From NCBI GenBank assembly GCA_038749105.1, contig JBCDIM010000013.1, positions 1-64,000 of the forward strand: 64,000 nt of DNA, given 5' to 3'. The DNA comes from JBCCOW01 sp038749105. GTDB taxonomy: Bacteria; Planctomycetota; Phycisphaerae; Phycisphaerales; Phycisphaeraceae. A model generated the notes under the pieces. That model was not told the origin of the DNA. It searched no databases and saw only the letters and a list, made by a program, of their open reading frames with translations. Below are positions 43,090 through 50,902 of the stretch, piece after piece; position 1 is the first letter of the stretch, and every line of letters begins with the position of its first letter. The translations under genes were made by a program, and so were the position numbers.

Positions 43090-43890
43090 TCAGCCTTCCC
43101 GCCGACGACGTCGAGCCGTAAGCATGACACCGCCCAGCCCGAGCAGGGCCAAGGAGGCCGGCTCAGGAATCACTTGGGACAACGGGGCAAACGTATCGCC
43201 CTGGTCAAGCTGCAATTGACGGATACTGGTACTCGACCCACCCATGGTGAAATCGATGTCGAACGAGCCGATGGGATCGCTGATTCCGGAGACGTCCCAA
43301 CTAAAAGCGATTGTGTTGACCGTCAGGGGGCCAAACTCTCCAGCGGGGTCAAAAATAGACTCAAGAATAGAAACCTCGGTCGGAAGGATCGTGGGAGTGT
43401 CACCGTTTACGCCAAGCACCGGATCGCCAGCCAGAAAAACACCGCCATCACCACTGCCTAACTGGATCTGAAAGACCACGATTTCAAGATCGTCGACGGG
43501 GGTGGCGTCGGAGATACGATGGACTGCGGGGATGTGCGGCGGAGCGGGCGCCGGAAACTGTGGCCCGCCATAGATCGACTGGCCGGACGGATAGCCCTGC
43601 CCCGAAAGCTTGTCGAACTGGGCGTCTCCGGTGGGGTCATCGTCAGACGTGTCAAATGTGCCCTGGGTCAAAACGGACTCGATCGGGACAGCCCAGGGCT
43701 GCAAACCGGGGAAGCCGCCGAACGCCCCAGGAGCCACCAGCACCTGCGGGTTAGTCGCCGACAGGTTGTCCCACCCGTCATTCTGCGTGTCACCCGACAG
43801 AAAAACCTCCACGGGCTCGGCCTGTGCCGAACCCGCAACAACAATTCCAGCAGCAGCAATCGCTGCCAACATGGTGGACCGACTCGTCAT
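43090..43890 (-). CDS. PEP-CTERM surface protein, paralogue of the adjacent gene
   Basis: A 266-residue exported protein from the ATG at 43890, with a GGAGG site 9 nt upstream. The signal peptide is MTSRSTMLAAIAAAGIVVAG, cleaved after AQA. The C-terminal sorting signal is VIPEPASLALLGLGGVMLTA followed by RRRR. The mature domain matches that of the adjacent gene block by block (DGWDNLSATNPQVLVA, TSDDDPTGDAQFDKLSGQGY, VFQIQLGSGDGGVFL), pointing to a tandem duplication with divergence in the middle. A promoter-like element is at 44039-44067. Its function at the cell surface is unknown. Confidence 0.88.
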   Translation of the reverse strand: MTSRSTMLAAIAAAGIVVAGSAQAEPVEVFLSGDTQNDGWDNLSATNPQVLVAPGAFGGFPGLQPWAVPIESVLTQGTFDTSDDDPTGDAQFDKLSGQGYPSGQSIYGGPQFPAPAPPHIPAVHRISDATPVDDLEIVVFQIQLGSGDGGVFLAGDPVLGVNGDTPTILPTEVSILESIFDPAGEFGPLTVNTIAFSWDVSGISDPIGSFDIDFTMGGSSTSIRQLQLDQGDTFAPLSQVIPEPASLALLGLGGVMLTARRRRREG

Positions 43891-44262
43891 TTCAAAACCT
43901 CCACAAAAGGGGCGGGCTGGACAGCCCAAAGGGCGGGATCCGCTGTGGCAGCAGGCCACTCGGACTCAAGCGATTCGAGCGGTTGTGCTTAAGAACAAAA
44001 GCGCTCCTTAGCAGCTGAGACTCTGTCGCTGGTCACAGATACTAGAAAGACTGCGACACGTTTGCAACGACACAGCCTCCACTTTTGGGCTTTTCTCACA
44101 TTTTTTTCTAATAAACCTATGAGATGTCCAATACTGCCTGGCTAAGCCTCCAGGTCCAGAGCTCGCGTGCCCGCTGTGTGTGCCATACCTGCTTCGGAGG
44201 ACCGCATGCCGTGCGCGGCTCTTGCTCACAACCCGCATCCACAGCCCGCTACACTCCGCGGC
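43891..44262. other. 372-nt spacer between PEP-CTERM gene and cmk
   Basis: The spacer is AT-rich relative to its surroundings, including a run of seven T at 44101-44107. It separates two divergent genes. It contains the promoter-like element described separately for the PEP-CTERM gene. A TTGGGC and TAATAA pair, 18 nt apart on the plus strand around 44085-44115, could be a weaker promoter for cmk. I see no tRNA, repeat family or open frame of note. Confidence 0.5.
44039..44067 (-). promoter_or_regulatory. Sigma-70-like promoter for the PEP-CTERM gene at 43890
   Basis: On the minus strand TTGCAA (44062-44067) and TAGTAT (44039-44044) are 17 nt apart, close to -35 and -10 consensus. The start codon lies about 150 nt downstream, which leaves a long leader. 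Confidence 0.4.
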
Positions 44263-44955
44263 ATGCCCGACGCCTCACCCGAAGGCCTCATCGTGACCCT
44301 TGACGGGCCTGCCGGCTCCGGGAAGTCCACCGTGGCCCGACGGCTCGCAAAACGCCTCCGTGTCGACTTCCTCGATACCGGGGCGATGTACCGCGGTCTC
44401 ACCGCGATGGCCCTGCTCCGGGGTATCGACCCCGAGAACGAGCCTTTCTATGTCGTCGAGCTCGCCCGCAACTGCCCGCTGACCTTCAACTGGTCCACCG
44501 ACCCGCCACGCATGCACGTCCGCGGCATGGACCTCACCGAACGCCTCCGCGATGCCGACGTCACCGGCTCGGTCTCCGATGTCGCCAAGCTCCCGGGTGT
44601 CCGCCAGGTGCTGGTCCAGAACCAGCGGCGGATCGGCCGGGAGCACCCCCGCCTGGTCACCGAAGGCAGAGACCAGGGCTCGGTCGTCTTCCCCGACGCC
44701 CACGCCAAGTTCTATCTCGACGCCAACGCCACCGTCCGGGCCCAACGGCGTGCCGATCAGCTCAAAGCCGCCGGCGTCCGGGCTGAGGTCGACCAGATCC
44801 GCCGCGAGATCCTCGCCCGTGACGAGAAGGACTCGACCCGCGAAGAGGCCCCGCTGATCTGCCCCGAGGACGCCCTGCATGTCGATACCAGCGACATGAC
44901 CCTCGACCAGGTCGTCGACTACCTCGAACAGCACATCCAGCAACACACCCGCTAA
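44263..44955 (+). CDS. cmk: Cytidylate kinase
   Basis: A 230-residue kinase that phosphorylates CMP and dCMP. It starts at the ATG at 44263. The P-loop is LIVTLDGPAGSGKSTVARRL, followed by FLDTGAMYRGLTAMALLRGI (the CMP-binding DTGAMYR motif). The NMP-binding insert is in the middle, and further motifs are VTEGRDQGSVVFPDAHAKFY (EGRD-G--VFPDA) and RREILARDEKDSTREEAPLI (RDxxDxxR). The C-terminal VDTSDMTLDQVVDYLEQHIQ closes the fold. Instead of the usual rpsA partner, plsC follows after 48 nt, as in some bacteria where cmk and plsC are paired. Confidence 0.96.
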   Translation: MPDASPEGLIVTLDGPAGSGKSTVARRLAKRLRVDFLDTGAMYRGLTAMALLRGIDPENEPFYVVELARNCPLTFNWSTDPPRMHVRGMDLTERLRDADVTGSVSDVAKLPGVRQVLVQNQRRIGREHPRLVTEGRDQGSVVFPDAHAKFYLDANATVRAQRRADQLKAAGVRAEVDQIRREILARDEKDSTREEAPLICPEDALHVDTSDMTLDQVVDYLEQHIQQHTR

Positions 44956-45003
44956 CAGTCCAACCCAACCGCACCCCAGCCTTACTCTGGCTTCCGCCCC
45001 CCC

Positions 45004-45711
45004 ATGCTCGCCGCCCTCCGCCAACGCCAACCCGGCCAGCCCCTCTACCGCATCCTCTGGTGGCACCTCTACCACGGGCTCTGCTTCCTCGCGTTCGTCC
45101 CGCTCTACCGCTTCCGCGCCTACCACGTCCACCGCATCCCCCGCACCGGGCCCATCCTCTTCGTCGCCAACCACCAGTCCTACTACGACCCGATCATCGT
45201 CGGGCTCGGCGCCCACTTCCGCCAGTTCTTCGCCATGGCCCGGGCCTCCCTCTGGAAGTCCAGAGCCTTCCGCTGGATGACCGTGCCCCTCAACCCCATC
45301 CCCGTCGAACAGGGCACCGGCGACATCAAGGCCATCAAACGCTGCGTCCAAGCCCTCAAGGACGGCCAGGCCCTCCTCGTCTTCCCCGAAGGCGCCCGCA
45401 CCCCCGACGGCAGCATCCAGACCTTCGAACCCGGCGTCATGCTCCTGATCAAGCGCGCCAAGCCCACCGTCATCCCCGTCGCCCTCGACGGTGCCTATGA
45501 CGCCTGGCCCATCCACGAATCCTCCCCCAAAGCCACCGGCCGCATCGGCTGCATCTACGGCCACCCCATCCCCGCCCAGACCCTGCTCGACATGGAGGCC
45601 GCCGACGCCTGCGAACACCTCCGCACCGAGGTCGCCGGGCTCCAGGCTGAACTGCGCACCCACCTCCACCCCAAGCCCCGTCGGGGCCTCGCCCGCGCCG
45701 CTTGGCAGTAG
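45004..45711 (+). CDS. plsC: 1-acyl-sn-glycerol-3-phosphate acyltransferase
   Basis: A 235-residue enzyme of phospholipid synthesis, adding the second acyl chain to lysophosphatidic acid. The catalytic motif is FVANHQSYYDPIIVG (N-H-x4-D). Other family blocks are QFFAMARASLWKSRAFRWMT, the substrate motif VFPEGARTPDGSIQTFEPGV (FPEG-R) and PTVIPVALDGAYDAWP. The N-terminal helical segment (LWWHLYHGLCFLAFVPLYRF) places it at the cytoplasmic membrane. It follows cmk by 48 nt. A GT4 gene begins 70 nt downstream and may belong to the same transcript. Confidence 0.94.
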   Translation: MLAALRQRQPGQPLYRILWWHLYHGLCFLAFVPLYRFRAYHVHRIPRTGPILFVANHQSYYDPIIVGLGAHFRQFFAMARASLWKSRAFRWMTVPLNPIPVEQGTGDIKAIKRCVQALKDGQALLVFPEGARTPDGSIQTFEPGVMLLIKRAKPTVIPVALDGAYDAWPIHESSPKATGRIGCIYGHPIPAQTLLDMEAADACEHLRTEVAGLQAELRTHLHPKPRRGLARAAWQ

Positions 45712-45781
45712 CCCCATCTCCGGCCCCGCCGCCCAGCCCGCATGCTGTCGCCGAGACGCCGACTCTGCCGATGTCTCTTCC

Positions 45782-47002
45782 ATGCGCATCGCCCTCGACG
45801 CCCGCGTCCTCGCCGCCCCTCAGCGGCGCGGCATCGCCAAGAGCCTCTTCCGGCTCTACCAGGCCCTCGCCCTGGCGCGACCGGACTGGCAGGTCGTCGC
45901 CTACCACCGCGGCCTCCACCGCCTCGATCTGACGATGCCCGACAACGTCGTCGAGCAGCACGTCATCGAGATCCCCGGCGACCGCTTCGACGCCTGGCCC
46001 CGGCTCCGCCTCCCCGCCGCCGTCCGGAACGCCGACGTCGACCTCCTGCACTGCCCCGCCAACGCCGGCCCGCGCTGGATGCCCAAGCCCACCGTCGTCA
46101 CCGTCCACGACCTGATCCCGCTGGACATGCCCGAGGGCCGGGACGAGACCGAGGTCGACCGCTTCGAGGTCGGCGTCCGCACCGCCTGCCGCCGCGCCGC
46201 CGCTGTCGTCTGTCCCTCCGCTTATACCCGTGAGCGCCTGATCGCCGAGCACGGCCTCAACCCCGCCCGCGGGTTCGTCGTCCCCTGGGGCGTCACCACT
46301 TCACCCGCTGACCCCACCGACCCGCACACCCTCACCACGCTCAACCGCTACCAGCTCGAGCACCCCTACTTCCTCCACTTCGGGGCCGCCGAGCCCCGCA
46401 AGAACACCCGCGGCCTCATCGAGGCCTACGCCCTGGTCCCGCCGGTCTACCGCCAACGCGTGCCCCTGCTCATCCTGGGCCTCGACGAGCGCGCCAAGGC
46501 CGAGATGACCCGCCTCGCCGACTCCCTCGGCGTGCCCACCACCGCCAGCCCGACACAGCCCGTCCCGACCCGCACCCCCCGCGGCCTCATCCGGTTCGCC
46601 GGCTTCGTCCCCGAGGACGACCTCGGCCCGCTCCTCGCCGGTGCCCTCAGCCTCGCCTACCCCAGCTACGCCGAGGGCTTCGGCCTGCCCATCCTCGAAG
46701 CCTTCGCCGCCGGTATCCCCGTACTCGCCTCCGATCGCTCGGCCATCCCCGAGATCGCACACGACGCCGCCGAGGTCGTCCACCCCGACGATCGTGTCGC
46801 CATCACCAAAGCCCTCACCCGGCTCGCCAAGGACCCCCTGCGCCGCCGAGAGCTTGTCCACCTCGGCCGACAACGCGTCACCGCCTTCTCGTGGAAGCAC
46901 GCCGCCGAGGCCTTCGCCGCCGCCCTCGAACACGCCGCCGTCCAGGCCCGCCGTCCCAGCCCCCGCGTCCTGGCCCTCCAGCAGCGACGCCCCGCCGCCT
47001 GA
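45782..47002 (+). CDS. Glycosyltransferase family 4
   Basis: A 406-residue GT-B enzyme from the ATG at 45782; the frame is open upstream, inside plsC. MRIALDARVLAAPQRRGIAK is the usual opening, followed by NADVDLLHCPANAG, VVTVHDLIPLDMPEG and AAAVVCPSAYTRERLIAEHG. The C-terminal domain has YFLHFGAAEPRKNTRGLIEA, LLILGLDERAKAEM, IRFAGFVPEDDLGPLLAGAL and the hallmark AYPSYAEGFGLPILEAFAAG (ExxGLPxLE). DRSAIPEIAHDAAEVVHPDD completes it. Mannosyl- or rhamnosyltransferases of this type act on polysaccharide precursors; the sugar is not predictable. The next gene is another GT4, separated by repeat family D. Confidence 0.92.
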   Translation: MRIALDARVLAAPQRRGIAKSLFRLYQALALARPDWQVVAYHRGLHRLDLTMPDNVVEQHVIEIPGDRFDAWPRLRLPAAVRNADVDLLHCPANAGPRWMPKPTVVTVHDLIPLDMPEGRDETEVDRFEVGVRTACRRAAAVVCPSAYTRERLIAEHGLNPARGFVVPWGVTTSPADPTDPHTLTTLNRYQLEHPYFLHFGAAEPRKNTRGLIEAYALVPPVYRQRVPLLILGLDERAKAEMTRLADSLGVPTTASPTQPVPTRTPRGLIRFAGFVPEDDLGPLLAGALSLAYPSYAEGFGLPILEAFAAGIPVLASDRSAIPEIAHDAAEVVHPDDRVAITKALTRLAKDPLRRRELVHLGRQRVTAFSWKHAAEAFAAALEHAAVQARRPSPRVLALQQRRPAA

Positions 47003-47008
47003 CCACCC

Positions 47009-47058
47009 TTTAGCCCCGGGCTCTGCCCAGGGGCACGCGGCGTGCCCGATGCCTCACC
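47009..47058. repeat. Interspersed hairpin repeat family D, copy 4, with conserved tail
   Basis: TTTAG, a CCCCGGGC/GCCC-GGGG hairpin with loop TCT, and a tail GGCGTGCCCGATGCCTCACC matching the copy at 32814-32867. It lies in the 79-nt spacer between two co-directional GT4 genes. Confidence 0.82.
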
Positions 47059-47081
47059 CGCTACCTGCACGCTCCCGCCCC

Positions 47082-48374
47082 ATGTGCGACGTCCTCTTCA
47101 TCAGCGAACGCCCGCTCTGGCCCCTCGACCAGGGCTTCCGCGTCCACGGCATCGCCCTCGCCCGTGCACTCGCCGACCTCGGCCAATCCGTCCGCCTGTC
47201 TTCCCTACAACCGACTCAACACTCCGAGACGCCCGACGACATCCGGGCCATGCTCACCCCCTGGCCCGAGCCCACCGCCGACGACATCGCCCATACCAAG
47301 CAAGCCTGGCAGCAGCAGGGCGGTCCCCTCACCCGAGCCCTCCGCCGCAAAGCCGCCGCCCACCAAGCCCTCGCCCCCCGCGACACCGCCGGCCTGCTCC
47401 CCCTCATCCACCAACTCCAACCCACTCACCTCATCGCCCTCGGCCCCCACGGCCCCGTCTTCCTCCAATCCCTCGCCTCCACCCCACACACCCCGACCCG
47501 CACCTGGTACGCCGCCGACGAGCCCGCCTCCTTCGCCCTCTCCTGCCTCCGCCGCGAACCAATGACCCGCTGGCCCCACCGCCTCCGCCAGGCCGCCGTC
47601 TTCGCCACCCTCCAACACACATCATCCCCCGCGATCCAAACCGTCATCGGGGTCTCACCCACCGACACCCGCCGGCTCAAACGCCTCACCCGCGCCCCCC
47701 ACGCCCTGCTCCTCCCCAACGGTGTCGACCCCACCCGCTTCCCCTTCCGCCCCCAACCGCCCCAAACCGGATACGCCCAGTCCATCGCCTTCTGGGGCAA
47801 CCTCGCCTTCGAGCCCAACGCCGACGCCGCCCGATTCCTGCTCAAGCGCCTCTGGCCCACGCTCATCAAGAACCACCCCAACGCCAAGCTCTCCCTCATC
47901 GGCCCCGGCCTCCCCAACAACCTCCGCCCACTGACCCAACAGCCCGGCGTCACCGTCACCGGCCACGTCCGCGACCTGACCCAGCTCCTCCACCAGCACG
48001 CCCTCGCTGTCATGCCCTTCCGCCTAGGCCTCGGCATCAAGAACAAGCTGCTCGAAGCCGCCGCCCTCGGGCTCCCCCTCGTCGCCTCGCCGCATGCCGT
48101 CCGAGAACTCCGCCACTCCACCGATTCGCCCCCGTGGCTCACCGCCCAATCCCCGCGTCAGTGGATCGACGCCATCACCCACCTCTGGGCCCACCCCGAG
48201 GAGGCCAGCACCCTCGCCCACGCCGCCCACGCCTGGGTCCGCACCCACCACGACTGGACCACCCAAGCCCAAACGCTCCTCGACCACCTCAACCGGCTCA
48301 CCCCACCCGCCCGCCAACCCGATGACACCCACAGCGAACACGCCAGTCTGCAACCACCCGCCCGTGCCGCCTGA
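47082..48374 (+). CDS. Glycosyltransferase family 4
   Basis: A 430-residue enzyme from the ATG at 47082. The opening MCDVLFISERPLWPLDQGFR and GIALARALADLGQSVRLSSL fits GT4 proteins of the sugar/stealth type that act on polyprenyl-linked glycans. Further features are TWYAADEPASFALSCLRREP and the C-terminal SIAFWGNLAFEPNADAARFL, NAKLSLIGPGLPNNLRP and VTVTGHVRDLTQLLHQHALA. The acceptor motif AVMPFRLGLGIKNKLLEAAA, then LGLPLVASPHAVREL, replaces the usual EGFG. Strand order is complete. A long Pro/His tail ends it. Donor and acceptor are unknown. Repeat families D (before) and G (after, 48391-48421) border it. Confidence 0.85.
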   Translation: MCDVLFISERPLWPLDQGFRVHGIALARALADLGQSVRLSSLQPTQHSETPDDIRAMLTPWPEPTADDIAHTKQAWQQQGGPLTRALRRKAAAHQALAPRDTAGLLPLIHQLQPTHLIALGPHGPVFLQSLASTPHTPTRTWYAADEPASFALSCLRREPMTRWPHRLRQAAVFATLQHTSSPAIQTVIGVSPTDTRRLKRLTRAPHALLLPNGVDPTRFPFRPQPPQTGYAQSIAFWGNLAFEPNADAARFLLKRLWPTLIKNHPNAKLSLIGPGLPNNLRPLTQQPGVTVTGHVRDLTQLLHQHALAVMPFRLGLGIKNKLLEAAALGLPLVASPHAVRELRHSTDSPPWLTAQSPRQWIDAITHLWAHPEEASTLAHAAHAWVRTHHDWTTQAQTLLDHLNRLTPPARQPDDTHSEHASLQPPARAA

Positions 48375-48390
48375 ACCCACGCCCCGCCGA

Positions 48391-48421
48391 CCTACAACCT
48401 ACGGCCTACCACCTACCACCT
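48391..48421. repeat. Tandem 7-mer repeat (CCTACAA/CCTACCA), family G copy 2
   Basis: Four 7-nt units (CCTACAA, CCTACGG, CCTACCA, CCTACCA) directly before the ATG at 48428, in the place where a ribosome-binding site would be expected. They resemble the TACGCCC units at 29479-29507. Confidence 0.72.
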
Positions 48422-48427
48422 CCCCCC

Positions 48428-48859
48428 ATGGCCTGGACCTCCATGCATTTCGCCGTCGGCATGGCCTGCGGCGCCGCCCTCAGCGTCGCCCCCTGCCTCG
48501 TCCGGCCCCGCCTCTTCCGGCAACTCCCCCGCGTCCTGCCCCTCGCCATGACCGCCGGCGGACTCACCGCCTGCATCCCCGACGCCACCCGTCTTTTCAC
48601 CGAAGACTTCCCCAACGCCCCCTTCGCCGCCACGCTCGGCTCCCGCCATCTCCGCGATTGGCTGCAGCACCACGCCGACTGGTTCTTCTTCCACGGCCAC
48701 CTCGACCGCCAGCCCCGCGAGTTCGCCCTCCACGGCCTCGCCCTGATCATCCTGCTCTACAACCTCGCCCTGCTCCCCACCCTCTTCCGACGCTCACCCC
48801 CACCCGCCCCCCAACCCGCCCGCGAACCCAGGCCCCAAACCCCCTCCAATCCCGCCTGA
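48428..48859 (+). CDS. Small membrane protein of unknown function
   Basis: A 143-residue protein with three hydrophobic parts: MHFAVGMACGAALSVAPCLV, VLPLAMTAGGLTACIPDATR and FALHGLALIILLYNLALLPT. Between them lie His-rich stretches (RHLRDWLQHHADWFFFHGHL) that could bind a metal. This layout recalls the YdjM/metal-dependent membrane hydrolase group, but the family cannot be confirmed. There is no clear ribosome-binding site; the 7-mer repeat at 48391-48421 ends 6 nt before the start. It follows the GT4 genes on the same strand. Confidence 0.55.
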   Translation: MAWTSMHFAVGMACGAALSVAPCLVRPRLFRQLPRVLPLAMTAGGLTACIPDATRLFTEDFPNAPFAATLGSRHLRDWLQHHADWFFFHGHLDRQPREFALHGLALIILLYNLALLPTLFRRSPPPAPQPAREPRPQTPSNPA

Positions 48860-49067
48860 TCAGGCTAAACCCCTCTCCTAGGCAAATCACCAGCCTTTCA
48901 CGCGAATCTCAAATCAATCCCGCTTGACTCGCCTAACCTTCTGGCCGAAAGCAATCAAGCTGGTCCGATCTATTCAACCCGCTCCGGGCACTGCCACCCA
49001 GCGTTCGCCACGCATCAGCCTGTCGCTCCCTCCGAATCAGAAAACGTTCACCCGCAGCACGATCCCC

Positions 49068-49415
49068 ATGCCGGCCTCCACTCCCCAAGCCAACTCGACC
49101 CCGTCCACCGCCGCACCCGTCGAGGAATGGCTTATCACCGCCTACGCGCCCCACGCCGACGCCACCCACCTCGCCCGGGATACCAACGGCCAAGGCGTGG
49201 CCTGGCTCCCCCTCCAGGCCGACCCCGAGCGCCCCGGCCACTGGTCCGCCACCCTCACCCTCACCCCCGGCGCCCACCGCCTGCGCTACTACGCCCAGCA
49301 GGACGGCACCTACCTGAACTGCGGCGCCGCCGGCCTCACCGCTCACCGCCTGTCAAACCCCACGGGCCTGGTCCACGTCGAGCTCGCGACCAACCGCTTT
49401 GCCCTCGCCATCTGA
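49068..49415 (+). CDS. Small protein resembling a glycogen-binding (CBM48/isoamylase N-terminal) domain
   Basis: A 115-residue soluble protein from the ATG at 49068. It has the beta-sandwich rhythm of isoamylase N-terminal/AMPK glycogen-binding domains: EWLITAYAPHADATHLARDT, then GVAWLPLQADPERPGHWSAT, LTLTPGAHRLRYYAQQDGTY and an ending in VHVELATNRFALAI. The W/G-HxLRYY and D-xxYLNC positions fit the carbohydrate platform, but no catalytic domain follows, so it would be a stand-alone binding protein. This is a structural guess. The 208-nt spacer before it (48860-49067) carries a 12-nt palindrome at 48854-48865 and otherwise nothing I can name. Confidence 0.5.
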   Translation: MPASTPQANSTPSTAAPVEEWLITAYAPHADATHLARDTNGQGVAWLPLQADPERPGHWSATLTLTPGAHRLRYYAQQDGTYLNCGAAGLTAHRLSNPTGLVHVELATNRFALAI

Positions 49416-49450
49416 TTGAGGCCCAGGCGATCTCATACCAACTTCATTGA

Positions 49451-49475
49451 TGGCCGCGATGCGACGCATCGCCGG
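49451..49475. repeat. Interspersed palindromic repeat family E, copy 2 (variant)
   Basis: Matches the other two copies, with GCGATGCGACGCATCGC in place of GCGACGCGACGCGTCGC. The two changes are complementary to each other, so the palindrome is kept. It lies between convergent genes (stops at 49415 and 49492). Confidence 0.85.
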
Positions 49476-49491
49476 CCCCGTTCCGCCCGAC

Positions 49492-49878
49492 TCACCCCTG
49501 ACCTAACATCCCCGACATCGCCGACAGGTCAATCCCGCCCGCCGCCTCCGCCATCTTCGCCTGCACCGCCGCCTGCGCTTTTTCCATCGCCGCGTTCACC
49601 GCCGCCGCCATCAGTTCCTCGATCATCTCCCGGTCCTCCGCCGCCCGCTGCTCATCCCCATCACCCGCGACCAGGCCCGCCATCATCGCCGGCTCGATCC
49701 GCACCGACAGCACCCTGAACTTCCCGTTCATCTCCACCCGCACCGCTCCCGCGCCCGACTCCCCCTCCACCCGCAGCTCTTCAAGCTCCGCCTGCGCCCG
49801 CTCCATCTTCTCCCGGAGCTCCGCCGGATTCCCCAGCATCCCCATCAACGACTTCAGCTGTTTCATCTGTTCAAACAT
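49492..49878 (-). CDS. ybaB: YbaB/EbfC nucleoid-associated protein
   Basis: A 128-residue DNA-binding protein of the YbaB/EbfC family. It begins MFEQMKQLKSLMGMLGNPAE, followed by the conserved helical part (LREKMERAQAELEELRVEGE), the beta core (GAVRVEMNGKFRVLSVRIEP) and a long C-terminal helix (EMIEELMAAAVNAAMEKAQA). The tail is Met/Gly-rich. The protein is a small dimer that bends or bridges DNA. It is usually next to dnaX and recR, but here it follows birA on the minus strand, 46 nt away. Confidence 0.9.
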   Translation of the reverse strand: MFEQMKQLKSLMGMLGNPAELREKMERAQAELEELRVEGESGAGAVRVEMNGKFRVLSVRIEPAMMAGLVAGDGDEQRAAEDREMIEELMAAAVNAAMEKAQAAVQAKMAEAAGGIDLSAMSGMLGQG

Positions 49879-49924
49879 GCACCCATTCTAACCCCGCACA
49901 CTCCACCCGCTCGTCTCCCACCCG

Positions 49925-50902
49925 TCACGCCTCCACGACGTTCCGTGCCGTCGCCGCCGGCACATACACCACCACGCCCTGCTCGCCCCGCACCGCCAGC
50001 CCCTGCGCCGGGTCGATCGCCACCACCTCCCCCCGGACCTCCCGGCCATCGCTGAGCAGCACCACCCGCCGACCCAGCTGCACACACCGCTTCCGCCAAA
50101 AATCCACCACCCCCGGATCAGCCCCCGCACCGCCGACCGCCATCCCTTCAAGCCCCGCGATCAGCTCCCGTACCACCGCCAACCGGTGCATCGGCCCCAC
50201 CACGCCCACCGCTCCCACCAACCCGACCGCTCCCAACTCATCCAACGCCGCCGCCACGCCCTCTATCTCGCCCGGCCAACCCCCGGCAGGGCGGTGCACG
50301 TTCAACCCCACCCCGACCACCACCTTCCCGGCCACCCGCTCGATCAATACCCCCGCCAACTTCCGCCCGCCCACCAGCACATCGTTCGGCCAACGCATCT
50401 CCGCAGCCCCGTCCCCCGCCCACTGCTCGACCACGCTCGCCACCACCACCCCGACCGCCAGGCTCAACGCCTCCCCTGCGTCACCGCCATCGTTCAACAC
50501 CATTGACAGCCACACCCCCGACCCCGCCGGCGACGCCCACGCTCGGCCCAACCGACCACGCCCCGCCGACTGCGCATCGGCCAGCACCACCCCGGTCCGC
50601 CCCGACTCCGCCAGCTCCCGCGCCACCGCCTGCGTCGAAGCCGTCTCCCGCAACACCACCACATGGCGTTCATCACCTGAAGAAGCAGGGGGGTACGCCA
50701 CCAGGTAGTCCGCCCACACCGACAGGCCCGCGCTCAGCAGCCGAACCCCTCGCTGCGGGTGCCGTTCCAGCTCACAGCCCGCCGTCTCCAACCGCTCCAA
50801 CTCGCGGCCCGCCCGTGGCCCCAAGGCCTCCACCCCGACGGGCTCCGCCGCTTTCAACAGCACATCAAGCAACCCCACGTCGACCAAAGCCGGCCCACTC
50901 AA
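49925..50902 (-). CDS. birA: Biotin-[acetyl-CoA carboxylase] ligase
   Basis: A 325-residue protein. I start it at TTG 50902, which overlaps the nadC stop (TTGA); a TTG at 50914 is also possible. The N-terminal winged-helix region (about 10-65) has LLDVLLKAAEPVGVEALG and LERLETAGCELERHPQRGVR. The catalytic domain has TASTQAVARELAES, VVLADAQSAGRGRLGRAWAS (GRGRxGRxW biotin/AMP loop), MRWPNDVLVGGRKLAGVLIE and VVVGVGLNVHRP. The C-terminal SH3-like domain follows (LLSDGREVRGEVVAIDPAQG). It attaches biotin to carboxylases and may also repress biotin genes through its helix-turn-helix. It is coupled to nadC upstream. Confidence 0.92.
   Translation of the reverse strand: MSGPALVDVGLLDVLLKAAEPVGVEALGPRAGRELERLETAGCELERHPQRGVRLLSAGLSVWADYLVAYPPASSGDERHVVVLRETASTQAVARELAESGRTGVVLADAQSAGRGRLGRAWASPAGSGVWLSMVLNDGGDAGEALSLAVGVVVASVVEQWAGDGAAEMRWPNDVLVGGRKLAGVLIERVAGKVVVGVGLNVHRPAGGWPGEIEGVAAALDELGAVGLVGAVGVVGPMHRLAVVRELIAGLEGMAVGGAGADPGVVDFWRKRCVQLGRRVVLLSDGREVRGEVVAIDPAQGLAVRGEQGVVVYVPAATARNVVEA

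Noticed and set aside
48854..48865. 12-nt palindrome GCCTGATCAGGC at the end of the small membrane protein gene
   Set aside because: It overlaps the stop codon, is a single copy and is too short to call an operator or terminator.
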